Source: Anniella stebbinsi (taxonomy: Eukaryota; Chordata; Lepidosauria; Squamata; Anniellidae). From it: 64,000 nt of DNA. Below the pieces are notes generated by a model. That model saw only the letters and a list, made by a program, of their open reading frames with translations. It did not search any database and was not told the DNA's origin. The translations under genes were made by a program, and so were the position numbers. Within the stretch, counting starts at the first letter, position 1, and each line of letters opens with the position of its first letter. Location: the NCBI GenBank assembly GCA_029215795.1, contig JARDYH010000007.1, positions 96,549,263 through 96,613,262 of the forward strand, in the 5' to 3' direction. Shown in pieces: positions 1 through 11,934 of this stretch.

Positions 1-306
1 GGATGCACTTCTTTGGCTGGTCCAGTGAACCTAACATCTCAAAGAGAACTGGGGGGGAGGGGTTAAAGGAAAGAGTTGGATATAGTCATGTTAATTGTTT
101 TACTCGTGTTAGTATTTCTTAAACCTTCTTAAAGTAGATTCTGTTAAATACATATTTTGTTGGTTTCTGGAGTGATTGTAATCTGCATCACCTCATCCTG
201 GTTATAGAAACCTGAAACATTAAAGGTGCAAGTAGGGAGGGGGAGCACAGGGAGTCTGATGGGCTCCCAGTCAGCCTTGCACATGGGAACTCAGGCCATC
301 CAACCT
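1..306. other. Unassigned flank before CR1
   Basis: I recognise no gene or repeat here. The stretch holds a short G-run near 50-60 and moderately AT-rich DNA. It ends where the 3' terminus of the minus-strand CR1 begins. Confidence 0.5.
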
Positions 307-655
307 AGAATCATAGAATAGTAGAGTTGGCCGGGCCTATAAGGCCATGAAGTCCAACCCCCTGCTCAATGCAGGAATCCACCTGAAAGCATCCCTGACA
401 GATGGTTGTCCAGCTGCATCTTGACTGCCTCTAATGTGGGAGAGCCCACCACCTCCCTAGGCCAAGGTTCCATTGTTGTACTGCTCTAACAGTCAGGAAG
501 TTTTTTCTGATATCCAGCCAGAATCTGGCTTCCTGTCACTTGAGCCCATTGTTCTGCATTCTGCACTCTGGGATTATAGAGAAGAGATCCTGGCCCACCT
601 CTCTGTGACAACCTTTCAAGTATTTGAAGAGTGCTACCATGTCTCCCCTCAATCT

Positions 656-1792
656 TCACTTCTCCAGGCTAAACATGACTAGTTCTTTCAATCTCTTCTC
701 ATAGGGCTTTGTTTCCAGACCCCTGATCATCCTCGTTGCCCTCCTCCAAACACGCACCAGCTTGTCTGCATCCTTCTTGAAGCGTGGTGCCCAGAACTGG
801 ACGCAATACTCAAGATGGGGCCTAACCAGTGCCAAATAGAGGGGAACCAGTACCTCGCGTGATTTGGAAGCTATACTTCCATCAATGCATCCCAAAATAG
901 CATTTGCTTTTTTGCAGTCACATCACACTTTTGGCTTCTATTCAGTTTGTGATCTACAACACTTCCAAGATCCTTCTCACTTGTCATATTGCTGAGCCAA
1001 GTATCCCCCATCTTGTAACTGTGCATTTGGTTTCTTTTTCCTAGGTGTAGAACTTGGCATTTATCCCTATTAAATTTCATTCTGTTGTTTTTAGCCCAGC
1101 ACTTCAGTCTATCAAGATCACTTTGGAGTTTGTTTCTGTCTTCCAGGGTATTAGCGATCCCACCCAATTTTGTGTCATCTGCAAATTTGATCAGCATTCC
1201 CTGCACCTACTCATCCAAATCATTAATAAAAATGTTGAAGAGCACTGGACCCAGTGTGAGAAGGTACCATTGATAAGCATTCTTTGAGTCCGATTCTGTT
1301 GCCAACTGTGGATCCACCTAATAGTTGTTACATCTAGCCCGCTTTTCACTAGTTTGTGAATCTGAATGTCATGGGGCACTTTGTCAAAAGCTTTGCTGAA
1401 GTCAAGATATATTATGTCCAAAGCATTCCCACAGTGCACAAGGGAGGTTACCCAATCAAACAATGCTATCAGATTAGTGTGACAGGATTTGTTCTTGACA
1501 AATCCATGCTGGCTTCTATTAATCACTGCATTGTTTCCAAGGTATTTACAGATTGACTTCTTTATAATCTGCTCCAAATTTTTCCAAGGGATGGACGTTA
1601 GACTGACTAGTCTGTAGTTCCCAGGTTCCTCTTTTTTCCCCTTTTTGAAGATAGGGACAACATTAGCCCTCCTCCAGTCGTCCGGCACTTCACCTGTCTT
1701 CCATGATTTCACAAAGATAATAGACAGTGGTTCTGAGAGTTCTTCTGCCAGCTCCTTTACTACTCTAGGATGCAGTTCGTCAGGCTCTTGAG

Positions 1793-1834
<42 letters not shown>

Positions 1835-3578
1835 GATTTATTTATTACCCGCCTCTCGCAACGGATCGAGGTGGGGAACAGCATCAAACACAATACAAAA
1901 CTGATTAAAAGCACATAAAACCAATACATCATTAAAATACCAATAAAACACCAATAAAACACTTTAAAATTCATCTGGGTAGGCCGGACGGAAGAGATCA
2001 GTCTTCATAGATCTTTTAAATTCCTCAAGACTGGTGAGTTGGTGAATCTCTCCCAGCAGGTCATTCCACAATCTGGGAGCGGCAGAAGAGAAGGTCCTCT
2101 GGGTAACGGTTGTCAGTCTAGTTCTTGTTGACTGTAGTAAATTCTTCCCAGAGGACCTGAGCGTGCAGGGCGGATTGTATGGGAGAAGGCGATCCCGTAG
2201 GTAACCTGGACCCAAACCATGTAGGGCTTTAAAGGTAATAACCAACACTTTGTACTTCGCCCAGAAACTGATTGGCAGCCAGTGAAGAGATTTTAAAACT
2301 GGTGTAATGTGGTCACCCCTAGATGTACCGGTGACCAACCTGGCTGCCATATTTTGAACTAGTTGAAGTTTCCGGACTAGGCACAGAGGTAGCCCTATGT
2401 ACAGCACATTGCAGAAGTCAAGCCTCGAAGTTACCAGCGTGTGCACTACTGATTTTAGGTCTTCCAACTCTAGGAAGGGGCGCAGCTGGCGTATCAGCCA
2501 AAGCTGATAGTAGGCACTCCTGGCCGTCGCATCTATCTGAGCTGTCATTTGGAGCGACAGATCCAGGAGAATCCCCCAAGCTGCGAACACAGTCTTTCAG
2601 AGGGAGTGTAACCCCATCCAGAACTGGCTGACACACCTCCAACCCCAGGTTGTTCAAAGAAATTGACCAATCCTCTAACTTCAGCTTGTACTTCATATTT
2701 CCAGGGGGGTCATAGACCCGCTTTTGGGAGAAAACTGAGCCAAAACAGGAATTGAGCACTTCAACCTTTTCTTTGTCGTCTGTTATCAATCTGCCATCCT
2801 CATGAAACAGTTGAACCACCATTTCTTTCCTCTGTCTTTTATTATTCACGTATCTGAAGAAAGCCTTTTTATTGCTTTTAGCATCCCTTGCTGGTCTCAA
2901 CTCCTTCTCAGCTTTAGTCTTCCTGACACCATTTCAGCAGTTCTGTGCTACCTGTCTGTATTCCTTTTTTGCAGCCTGTCCTTCCTCCATTTCTTATATG
3001 TATCTTTATTTTGTTTTCAGGTCATCTCTAAGCTTTTTGTGGAGCCACATTGGTTTCTTCTGTTGTCTTCTATCTTTTTCCTTGTAGGAATTGTTTGTAA
3101 TTGTGCCTTTAAAGTTTCCTTTTTTCAGAACTCCCATCCAGCTTGGACTCCTTTTCTCATTAGGGTCACTTGCCATGGGACCTTATTTATCATAGTTCTG
3201 AGTTTATTAAAATCAGCTTTCCTGAAATTCAGACTACGCGTATGGCTACACTCAGCTTTTTAAAATCGAGAACTCAAGTATGACATGGTCAGTTTCCCCC
3301 AGAGTTCCCATAACTGCCACTTTATCCACTAAGTCCTCCCTATTGGTCAGTATCAAGTCAAGGATAGCCGTTCCCCATGTTCCTTCCTCTACTTTCTGTA
3401 GGAGAAAGTTATCAGCCACACTTGTCAGGAATTTCTTGGAGGGGCCACTTTTGGCAGAATTTGTCTCCCAACAGATATCGGGGTAATTGAAGTCCCTCAT
3501 TACTACTACATCAGATTTCCTTGAAACACTGGCAATTTGCTTTTCAAAAGTTTCGGCCTCGTCTTCTCCTTCTACCAC
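656..3578 (-). pseudogene. CR1 ORF2 remnant (EN C-terminus, RT)
   Basis: This encoded the CR1 polyprotein with an APE-type endonuclease and a reverse transcriptase used for target-primed reverse transcription. Visible pieces on the minus strand are: the endonuclease C-terminus with [10 protein letters not shown] and a late DH motif (3578-3252); the RT fingers with NVVPIFKKGKKEEPGNYR and the palm LDFSKAFDKVPHD (1712-1191); the catalytic-site block KFADDTKLGG (about 1190-1160); and the C-terminal [15 protein letters not shown] segment (895-656). The frame is broken between these blocks and by the L2 insertion, so no functional product is possible. Confidence 0.88.
1793..2652 (-). mobile_element. 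L2-like LINE 3' end inserted in CR1
   Basis: On the minus strand this is the 3' part of an L2-like LINE ending in an (ATT)n tail at 1793-1834 (written AAT on the plus strand). The 208-residue frame at 2590-1964 has the typical RT C-terminal signature SAYYQL..LRPFLELEDL...SRLDFCNVLYIGLP...LQLVQNMAARLVTG, then the conserved HWLPI and LWNDL blocks. The 3' UTR contains the GCCTCGATCC-type hairpin just before the tail. The sister copy at 21741-22608 shares 5' truncation within the same region. It lies in the same orientation as its CR1 host and is younger than it. Confidence 0.88.
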
Positions 3579-3610
3579 CTGATTCAGGCAAGCTCTGTAT
3601 TTGAGTTAAA

Positions 3611-5886
3611 CTATTACTCCAATTGGCTGGCTGGGCTTCCAGTGCAGGGTGGGAGGCTCTTCCTCATCGTCATTGTCCTCCTACTCCTCCTCCTCGCCGC
3701 ATAGCCTCCTATGGAGAAGCTGTTGTTGCCTTGACTCGACTCACTCCAATGTGCCTGACCAACAGTGTGGGGGTGTGCCTCCTCCTTGTCATCCTGCAAG
3801 CCTCCTGTCCTCTCTGAGGATGGGCAAGCTGTGTGCTGCTGCTGCTGCTGCTGTAGCATTTATTGATTTCTATTTCCTTATGATTGCACGAAGAGCTTTT
3901 ATCCCGCTGCTTCGTTTCCCTCTCCCTTGCCATACAGATCAAGGCATGAGAGGTGCCTGAGTGGACATTTGATTTCAGATTTCAAAAATGCCCTATATAT
4001 CACTGCATGCAGGGATCTGCGCCAACCTTGGCATGCCTAAAACCCTCTTTAAAACCGCCACGGTTCCAATTTTCATGTGTTTATATTTAAAACTGAGGGA
4101 GCTGTAAGCATGTCTGTTAATTCCCATTGACGAGAATGTAGCAGTTACCCAGAAATGGAGCGCTTTTTGACCAAACTATCTGGTGGAGTGGAGAGAGGGA
4201 CCCGCTCTGAAAATCGGGGTGGAGAATTGCCTCAACGGAGCTCCGCCCCAAATTTCAAGGCAGAGAAGACCTGCTCGGCACACCCCTACTATTTAGGTAG
4301 TAGGAAACTCATAGATGTAAAGTCACCTGCCAGTGTTTGACCTGGGACTTCTTTTTATAATTTATAAGTGTTTATAATTTTAGGTATGTATATCAGCCAT
4401 TGAGACTAGGCTGCTGATATCCTCTCTCAGCAACAGGACAATTGATTGTGGGTGTTTGTTCATTACTCATGAACGATGTACTTGATCTGTGAATTTATGT
4501 CTCCAAATATTTACTAACCTAAATCAATACTATTATTTTATTACTCATTGGGCAGGTTGACCTCAATTCTCTTGTTTGCCTTTCTATCTCCAGCAGTACT
4601 GCAAGGAGATGAGGAAGGCAGAGATCGTGTGTGTTGGGTCTGAATTTGAGTTTTTGGCAGGTCTTTAAAAAGGTTACAAACGACAAGTGGAAGTCCCCAA
4701 TAATGAGCGAGGGATAGGCTCCCCTTGTAGTATACACTCCTCATACTGCCCTTGTCTTTCTCCAGGCAACTGGGCAGCTCCCAGCACTCATGGCATCCAG
4801 GGTGTTCTCCACTCCTCTGCTGTTGAGTGGGAAGGAAAGCTAGCAAGCAACTTCTCCATGGGCTTTGCCCCCATGGTCTTCTCTGGGCTCCTGTGCTTTT
4901 TGACAGGGCATGGTAGTATGCAGTGGAACAGATGCCGCAGCAGTGTCCCGGAGGGGGGTGCAGCCCCACCTGTTACTTCTTTGCCTGCCATGCAGCTGTC
5001 ACACATACACTGGCGTTGCAAGAACAGAAGGCTTGGCAGCCTCAGTTCCATGTGCCGCTGGCCCGACCCTCTCCACTATCTGTTCTTCTAATGCTGAAAT
5101 TGAGCAGGGCAGGCAGATGGCTTTGAAGCCAAAATGCTTGCACCAGCAGACAAAAGGGAGATATCTGAGAGCTGGGGTGAATCAGAAGATTTGCAAGAAT
5201 AAATTTTGAAAAATCCAGACCCCCCCCATGCACCCCCCACCCAGGCAAGGCCCCTCAAGAAACATGTTAGAAGATGAGGGCAGCTAGGCGGAGTGCTGCC
5301 GTGAATCACCTTGCTCTGAACGTAATGTGCTTCCAAACCGGGTTCACGCACAGAGGGAGAGCACCTGCCGTCCTTGCAACAGAAACACTGGCAAGCTCTC
5401 AGGAGCCCGGTCCTCTTCCGAGTGTGTTTGAGAATGCAGTAGGAAGGGGGCTGGGCTGCAACAGCTCACATGGAAGCAGGAAGGAGAACAGAGCAGAGGG
5501 GGCAACGAAGTGGTGAGCAGGGAGACCTGGCACCCACGAGAAGAGAGCCCAAGGGGAAAGCGGCAGAACAAGCAGCAGAGCACAGTGCAGAAAAGGGCAG
5601 AGAAATGGACTGGCCGGCTCCGCAGGGGGAAAAGAAGGTGAGGGAGCTAAGGAGCCAGAACTGGAGTGACCGGAGAGGGGCCGGCAGGAATTTAGAGGTG
5701 GCACCAGGTGTGGAAGATTCCACTGCTCTCCTCCTGGCGCAGGTCTCACTTACATTCAGTAAATGCTGGGACTGGTTCCACTGAGCTTTTGGGCAGTGAG
5801 CAGAAAGGGAAACCATTTGTTGTTACTTACTCAGCAGTCTGACCAATAGGGCACAAGCACTGGGAGAGAGAGCATTGGGTTCTCCT
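3611..5886. other. Unassigned DNA, no gene recognised
   Basis: No conserved coding frame or known repeat could be supported. The stretch includes a short (CTG)n run at about 3835-3852 and purine-rich DNA at 5460-5720. Overlapping open frames here look like chance: they give low-complexity Ser, Ala or Cys-rich products and overlap on both strands. Confidence 0.4.
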
Positions 5887-6110
5887 AGGCTGACCATGTG
5901 AAAAGGAGGACAGCAGGGGTCATGTCACTTTAACTGTTGTAGAGAAAAGGGAATTTCAGCCAGTGTCATTTGTATGCAATTAGGTCCTGGTGAAATTCCC
6001 TCTTCATCACATCTGTTAATGTTGCAGGGGCCCTGCCTTCTTTTGTATATGGTCACTCTAGTATAGTGCCTGCAACTTTAACTGTTTAACTAGGTTAGGC
6101 AAATTCACTG
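5887..6110. mobile_element. hAT-like foldback MITE copy (TGACCATRTGAAAAGGAGG family)
   Basis: This is a partial copy of the foldback repeat best preserved at 55640-55959. Shared blocks are TGACCATGTGAAAAGGAGG, the AGAGAAAAGGGAATTTCAGC block, ATGCAATTAGGTCCTGGTG and the central segment near GTATATGGTCACTCTAG. The right arm is shortened. Confidence 0.7.
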
Positions 6111-6205
6111 AGGATAAAGCCATCAATGGTGATTAGACATTATTTTTTATTATGTTATCATTCAGCTTAGCTAGGATCCACTTTCTCTCCTGCCTCTCAC
6201 TATAG

Positions 6206-6583
6206 GACCAGCCCTAGTGTCCTGGTGCCAAAGACAATCTTGTTATCCACAGCATCCCACCGAAGATAGACAACCCCCTTCTACTCTGTGCTACGAGAGA
6301 TAATTTCTGCCTTCTTCTTTCCTCTTTCTCTGCTTGACATCCATTATTTCCCCACCCTTTTTCTTTTGCAGGAGGACCAGCCCTAAACCCTAAGTCAAGG
6401 TGTATAGTATCCCAGGCCATTCAAGTTATTTTGGCAGCAGAGGCAGAAAAGTGCTCCTCTCCCTCTCTGGCAGGAAAACTACAACATTAAAATAACAAAC
6501 AGTTTGTTACCCTTTCATGATACCCCCAAATCGGCTGCCTGAGGTGGCCTGCTTCACTCTACTTAATGGTAGGGCCGGCCCTG
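6206..6583. mobile_element. Foldback MITE with GGRCCRGCCCTA ends
   Basis: The left end reads AGGACCAGCCCTAG and the right end TAGGGCCGGCCCTG, which are inverted matches. The block GCTGCCTGAGGTGGCCTGC before the right end resembles a widespread vertebrate hAT-type non-autonomous repeat. No matching target duplication was found, so the superfamily is an inference. Confidence 0.45.
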
Positions 6584-6794
6584 TTTCTCGGTAAAATAGC
6601 CACACTACCCTCTTCCTCCCTAACTCAAGTAGGATCTGCAGATGCGTCCAGCATCTATTGCTTTCCCCTCTCCTAATTGGGCTTTAGACTCCTCCTTTCC
6701 ATAGTTTCCATTAGAGTTAACCACGAAATTGCTGCTTGTATAATCAGCTTGTCATTCCTGGAACAAACCTGCATATGAATATTATTTTCATTGA

Positions 6795-6885
6795 CTCTAC
6801 AGATGTGTTGGACTGCAACTCCCATCATTCCCACCAGCAGTCCAACACATCTGGGGGCTACAGGTTGGGGAAGGCAGCTCTAGTC
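6795..6885. repeat. Foldback repeat fragment (GTTGGACTGCAACTCCCA type)
   Basis: The left part reads AGATGTGTTGGACTGCAAC and the right part CAGTCCAACACATCTGG, forming an inverted repeat around CATCATTCCCACC. It is the same family as 17327-17453 and the fragment at 15293-15346. Confidence 0.65.
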
Positions 6886-6954
6886 ATTCTCTGATTGCTA
6901 ATTTCCCTCATCTAGGTATAAGTGTAACCTCCCTGTGGCACACCTGGACTCTTA

Positions 6955-7440
6955 GGCCGTGTCTACACCAGCCAGTTATCCCGGGGTCGGCTCGAGATTG
7001 TCCCTGTGCATCCGAATGATGCACAGGTAATCCCGGGGTCAAACAGGGATGGGCTCTCAGTTGTCCCAGGATAACTGGGACTGGATTTTTCATGGTCTTT
7101 TCTGCAGTCCCGGGCCAACCCCAAAGTCCGCAGGCAGTGTGACGCTTCCTCTTGTAGTTTCCCCTCCTCCCCGCTGGACTCGCCAAATGGGCACGGAACT
7201 CTGCGGGAGGAGTCTGTGCCCATCAGGGCGAGGAGGGAACATTTTCACCATCTCTGGGATGGCTCTTGGTGGTTTTCAGCGCCGAGTTTCCAATTTTAAA
7301 AAAACAAAAAAAAAACCCTTTACTTTTGGGGCAGGATCATGCTCAGGCAACTGCACAAACATCTGCTTCACTTCCGGGCTGACACACTGGCGTTTGGAAT
7401 CTGGGGGATGATCCCGGAAGCTGGAAAGCCTGAGATCCTC
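6955..7440. repeat. Possible DNA-transposon relic starting GGCCGTGTCTACACC
   Basis: The sequence begins with a TIR-like GGCCGTGTCTACACCAG and contains several CCCGGG/ATCCCGG motifs in both orientations (6977, 7032, 7075, 7109, 7411). No clear matching right terminus or target duplication was found, so boundaries and class are weakly supported. Confidence 0.3.
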
Positions 7441-7445
7441 CCCAC

Positions 7446-8089
7446 TAGGGTGACCAGATTTTGGAAAGCAAAATTCCAGTCCAAAATGGCCACCCCACCA
7501 AAGCAGCCCCCCCGAACATAAAATAAAAAAATTAAAAAGGCCGCCTGCCATGCGGCCAACAAGCAGACACCCCTGCCACCCCCCACCGGAAACAACCCCC
7601 ACCACCAAGCCACCCCCCCCCCCAAAAAACCCAGCCTGGACCTACCTGGTCCTCCGCTGCCACGGCAGATCTCCTCCACTGCTGCGTGACCCCCTGCAGC
7701 CCCCTCACTCTTCTTGCCCTGCTCCTGGGCTCCCTGGAGGTACCTGAGGAACAGCAACAGCAGCAGCAGGCAAAGGAGGAGGAAGTGCCTGCTTTAAAAT
7801 GCCCGTGCTGCTCCCTGGCCTAGGCAGGAAACATGTGCTCAGCATTAGGGAGTGTCAACAAATTCCTTGTCTGGTGGCTAAAGCAGTTAGCCACCAGACA
7901 AGGAATTTGTTGACGCTCCCTAACACTGAGCACTTCTTTCTTGCCGAGGCCGGGGAGCAGCATGGGCATTTTAGGGTGGGAGGAGAGCTGATCCTTTCCC
8001 CAGTTTGCCCCCGCCGCCCCCCTGTCAGCTCGGATTGCCCCAGTTTTCCCAGTTAGGACCGGGAAATCCAGGGCGATCTGGTCACCCAA
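7446..8089. mobile_element. Foldback DNA element with TAGGGTGACCAGAT ends
   Basis: The left end TAGGGTGACCAGAT and the right end GATCTGGTCACCCAA are inverted repeats. The termini resemble those of the MITE at 55640-55959 (TAGAGTGACCAGAT). The interior is GC-rich with C-runs and contains a long hairpin (7795-7973). No transposase frame is visible, and I could not find a matching 8-bp duplication. Confidence 0.55.
7795..7973. repeat. Long hairpin with 87-bp arms and 5-nt loop
   Basis: Arms at 7795-7881 and 7887-7973 pair with about nine mismatches in 87 positions by hand count. The inner 28 bp, ending at GTCTGGTGGCTAA, are perfect around the loop AGCAG. It sits inside the foldback element above. 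Confidence 0.9.
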
Positions 8090-9040
8090 AATTAGACACA
8101 ACAAAAGGGAAGCAAGAACTCTCATCACCAGACTATGGAATGGCCCATCTTGACTTCTTCCAGGAGTCTCTAGGGCTTTTCGCCATTTTGGAAAAAGAGC
8201 AAGGTGTCATGCGGTGTGACTTCTTGGTTGCTGAAGAATGAAGGACTTCCCTGTGCACAACAGGCAGGAAGTATCCAGAGGAAGGAGAGAGAAGTGGCAT
8301 CACCACTGGAAACAACGGCTGAGGCCGGGGGCCGCTGGTGGGGTTTTCAGGCCCCAGAGCACAATTGAGTGAACCGTCAGGCCTCTGGTCTCCACTGTGC
8401 ATGGAAGAACTGGCAGGCAGTAGACGTCCAAAGGGCTTTTGCTGCATGTGTACTATTGACTGACATATGTGTGTCTGGCTAGAACTACAAGCCAGGCAGC
8501 CAGAAGTGCATGGGGCTCAAGTGAAGGGGACCCAAGGATGCTCAAGGATGGTCCCCCAGTTGGTCCCCCAGTTTTACAAAACACACGAAGCCCTGCCAAT
8601 TTTGCAGGGAGGCGGCTTGTCCTAAAAGTTGGTGCCATGCCCAAAGAAATGATGCTTGGTCACTGCAGACATGGCCATACAACAAAGGATCCTGTGGTCC
8701 ACCTTTCAGGCTGCAGGTGGCTACTTCCCTGGTGCTTCTAAAATGGCTGACGTGTGACTAGCTCAAAAATGAGGCTTTATGTCTTCCCAAGTAACCCCTT
8801 TGGAAGAGCATGGTCTAGAAGCAGCAGTTCATTTGGTCAAAGGTACCACCCTAAATCCTACCCACCTTTGCCCTACACACAGCCATGACTGTCTTCCCAT
8901 GCACAGGAACGCAGACTTGCTTGGCCCTTGATTGGGAGGTGGAATCCTGTGTCTGTTTCGGATTCCTCTCCCAACATGCCAGGCCAAACCATAGAAGATT
9001 CCTATTCACTTATCTCTTAGTAGCAGTTTCCATAGGCTCT
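8090..9040. other. Unassigned DNA
   Basis: No gene or repeat is recognised. The open frames are short and overlap on both strands without a conserved motif. Confidence 0.4.
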
Positions 9041-9043
9041 GTC

Positions 9044-9110
9044 CCAGGGTCCCCAAACTTTTGGTGCCCATGAACACATTTGGCATTTCAACAAATGGTT
9101 GGGGGGGGGG
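9044..9110. repeat. hAT-type terminus-like fragment (CAGGGTCCCCAAACTTTT)
   Basis: CAGGGTCCCCAAACTTTTGG resembles the terminal inverted repeat of many vertebrate hAT-type non-autonomous elements. It is followed by a G11 run. The other terminus was not located. Confidence 0.35.
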
Positions 9111-10848
9111 GCGATTGGCCAGTCATTTGTTTTCAATATTAAGCCAAGATTTCCAGCTAAAATTAAATGAGTTGAGTCTATTGCTCTTAGATTACAGAAC
9201 AGTTTGCGTGGGCAGCGCTTAATTGGGTCCACCTGGCGAAGGGACAAGAACAAATAGACACAGAGGCATAGCTGGGATAATAAATTGGCCACAACTTTTA
9301 TTAACTCATTTGAAAAGGCTTGGCGGCAGCATAGGGGATGGGTCCTGTAATCGGCCAGCCCACCTGCTGACTGATTCCTCTGGCCCGCATGCCAGGAACA
9401 TTGGTGGTGGTTGGAAGGTCCAAGGGCTCAGCATGGTGCAGATCACTAATGTGAACCCCTTGCCGCCACCACGGACGTGGCTGGGTCGCATCCCCCATGC
9501 TGGTCTGGTCTTGGCACCACATCCCCAATATTCCTTACGGGAATCCTCACCATGGGGGAGCAGGGAGCCCAATCCTGCTTCCCCTCACCAATGGATCCAG
9601 CCCAATACCTACGTAAGCTGTGACAAATGTTATCAAATGAAGCATCCACAAAGAACTTACTGATAGTCCAGATCAACTTATTTACAATGGAATTAATCTT
9701 GCAATGGGGAAGGCAAAAAAACAACAACCCTGCACAATCTTTGCCAATTGGTGTGCAGGTAAAATTCCTTCCCAACCCCATTAACTGATGACAACTTCTG
9801 CCATTGCAAGGTGTCTTACTACTGGGATTGGGTGGGGAAGTCAACAACTGCAGTCCTGGAGCTGCATGGCAGGCCTGCCTTTGGGAGCCTCCAGTTGAAC
9901 TGGAGGCAGAACAAAGGACCGCTTTCACTCTGCTGGGTCCACCTCTTTGGCCCCACCCCATCATTGCACTGATTGGCTCAGCAGTTCCCTCTCGGGAAGG
10001 GGATGCTACTGTTGCAGGGGCTGTGCCACCTCTCTTTGCCAGCCCTTCTCGCTTTGCAGCTGGCCTGCATGCCCCCATAATTCATTGCTCCCGGTTAAGG
10101 GCGGGAACTTGGCTTCCTGCAGTCACATTTTCTGTCATATTTAGGGTGCTGACCTCCTCGCTTGTGTTGCTAGAATTGCAATCCAAAAGAGACTTGTAAG
10201 AATGAAAGTCCGGAAAAGGAGAGGAAGTGGAATTTTATAACTAGGGAGAAAACGGTTGAAACAAGATGCAAGACATTCCAATAATCTCTCTCCCTCCAAC
10301 ATTGAAAATCTATTTCCAACTTTGCTCCCTGCTGTTACAAGGAACAGTTTCCAGCTTAGGTGAATTTAGGGAAGGGCCCCTGTGTGCTGTTATGCGTTAG
10401 GTGCTTCCTTTGGTTTTATAGCATTATGCCAAAATGGTAATTCAATTTCTAGATTGGATAGCTATATGAGCGGGAAGGAATTCATGATAAGGGGGCAAGT
10501 GCAGAAAGAGACAATGATGTCTCTCCTTCCAATATGTCAAATACTTCATTCAGGAGCGAGAACAGATAAAATATCTGTATGTGATTCTTAGGCTGGGAGC
10601 TCTGGAAACCTTGCAATGAAAGAGGATATTGGACAAAAAGAATGGGTAAGCTGGGACAATGCCTGAAGAAAGATAAAATTTTAAACCCAAACTTTAAAGC
10701 AACATGTGTACTTTCCTAATACAATTGTATTTTGTGTAATTGAATTTGAGAAGAAGGTTTTACAGTGTTTTTCCCTTTCAATCCCTTAAACGAACTCTCT
10801 CTATTCCATTTTTTTCCCATTTCTGCTAATGCGTTAAGTATAGCAAAA
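9111..10848. other. Unassigned DNA with one long chance-like frame
   Basis: No known family is recognised. A 210-codon minus-strand frame spans 10078-9446 but has no motif I can name, overlaps plus-strand frames of comparable length, and is Ser/Pro/Gly-rich at its start. I treat it as non-genic. A degraded repeat is possible. Confidence 0.35.
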
Positions 10849-10871
10849 GATACCTGCCAATGGCAGGTATC
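10849..10871. repeat. Perfect short hairpin GATACCTGCC/GGCAGGTATC
   Basis: Ten-base perfect arms (10849-10858 and 10862-10871) surround the 3-base loop AAT. A third copy of GATACCTGCCAATG follows directly at 10879-10892. Confidence 0.85.
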
Positions 10872-10892
10872 GTAATGTGATACCTGCCAATG

Positions 10893-11640
10893 CTTTCTGC
10901 TACAACTGGTTCTCTAGTATGCAACTAGAGCTAATAATGTTTGTCCCCAAAGGAGCTCTTGTTCATGGTTCTTTTCTACTACGTTATATCAGGCAAGGTG
11001 GGGGCAGGCAGGCAGGCACCTTGTTTTCTCAATGGCAACGGTCAAACCTGCTAGTTGTTTTGCAAAGTGGAATATCATCCCAATGTGAAGACCTCACAAA
11101 GATGGCTTGCCTGCTTAATGTCTGCATGGCATGTTATAAACACCAAAACAAAATACCCATTATTTTAATTAATGCTGTGCACAAGAGGCCTCTCAAAATT
11201 CTCCACCCTATTCGTGGTTAGAGAAATTGAGGGACAATTTCACCAAATTTCTCCAGGGGGAGGAGAAATTCTCCAAATATTTATCACAAGTCAGCGTCAC
11301 CATTGGCAAGGGTTGTAGACCAGCTTTGTTCTTTTTCCCAAGGTTTTTTGGTTTTCTGCACTGCCACTGCAAGTGGTAACAACAATAACTGTGTTGGCAA
11401 CCTGGTCCCCATTTTGCATTCTCCATAATGCCCCATCTATCTAGCACCTAAGGAGGTGGCGGCCGCCTTCTCCTTCACTGGCATCTCTAATCTCACCCTG
11501 CACAGCACAGCCTGCATTGAGCAGGGTGTTGGACCAGAGGCTCTCTAAGGCCCCTTTCAACTCTATGATCAGATGATTTTTTGATTTATTTAAAACATTT
11601 CTGGGCTGTCTTTCTGGGCAAAAGCCCTTGCAAGGAAGGG
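10893..11640. other. Unassigned DNA
   Basis: No gene or repeat is recognised in this stretch. Confidence 0.35.
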
Positions 11641-11775
11641 CTTCAGTTTCAGTTTATTTATTTCGGTCACAGACCAGTACAGAGGTAGGACTTATTACAA
11701 CAATAAAATACATAAAAACAGTTAAAATATTAAAAGCAATAAAAACATAAACACAATAAAATAGCAAATGATGAT
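11641..11775 (-). mobile_element. LINE 3'-end fragment
   Basis: Minus-strand A-rich 3' end: TTTATTTATTTCGGTCACAG on the plus strand, then AT-rich DNA with repeated AATAAAA. It resembles the 3' end of the minus-strand LINE at 24129 (ACAGACCA shared). The assignment is tentative. Confidence 0.35.
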
Positions 11776-11934
11776 GATTATGTGTATATATGATTTGATA
11801 TATACTGTATGGTTGGGCTCACCTGCTCGAGTCCTGTTCTGCATGCATTTTTTGGTTCAGTGCTTGTTCCAGATGTAATCTGGATTGTGTTAGATAGATT
11901 GGTGCTCCTGATATCATATGTAGTTAATATTGGC

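Larger units (their letters stand above)
307..3610 (-). mobile_element. CR1 LINE, 5'-truncated, split by an L2-like LINE
   Basis: Read on the minus strand, this is a CR1 non-LTR retrotransposon. The 3' end (from 307) carries the sauropsid CR1 terminal sequence seen also at 13727, 23930, 55190 and 62055. From high to low coordinates come the endonuclease C-terminus (about 3578-3252), the EN-RT linker (2900-2650), RT (1712-870) and the C-terminal domain. An L2-like LINE interrupts the linker between about 1793 and 2652; the CR1 on either side joins up with a loss of roughly ten bases when compared with the copy at 47520. The element fades at about 3610, so the 5' UTR, ORF1 and the EN N-terminus are missing. 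Orientation and domain order are clear; the exact 5' boundary is approximate. Confidence 0.9.

Noticed and set aside
2802..3263. Plus-strand frame with hydrophobic stretches as a membrane protein
   Set aside because: It is the antisense of CR1 linker and endonuclease coding sequence; the T-rich strand gives Phe/Leu-rich text.
3640..3960. Ser-rich and Ala-rich frames near the (CTG)n run
   Set aside because: They derive from a trinucleotide run and C/T-rich DNA; no conserved motif.
9446..10078. 210-codon minus-strand frame as a gene
   Set aside because: No recognisable domain, low-complexity start, and competing plus-strand frames of similar quality; no splice or promoter context supports it.
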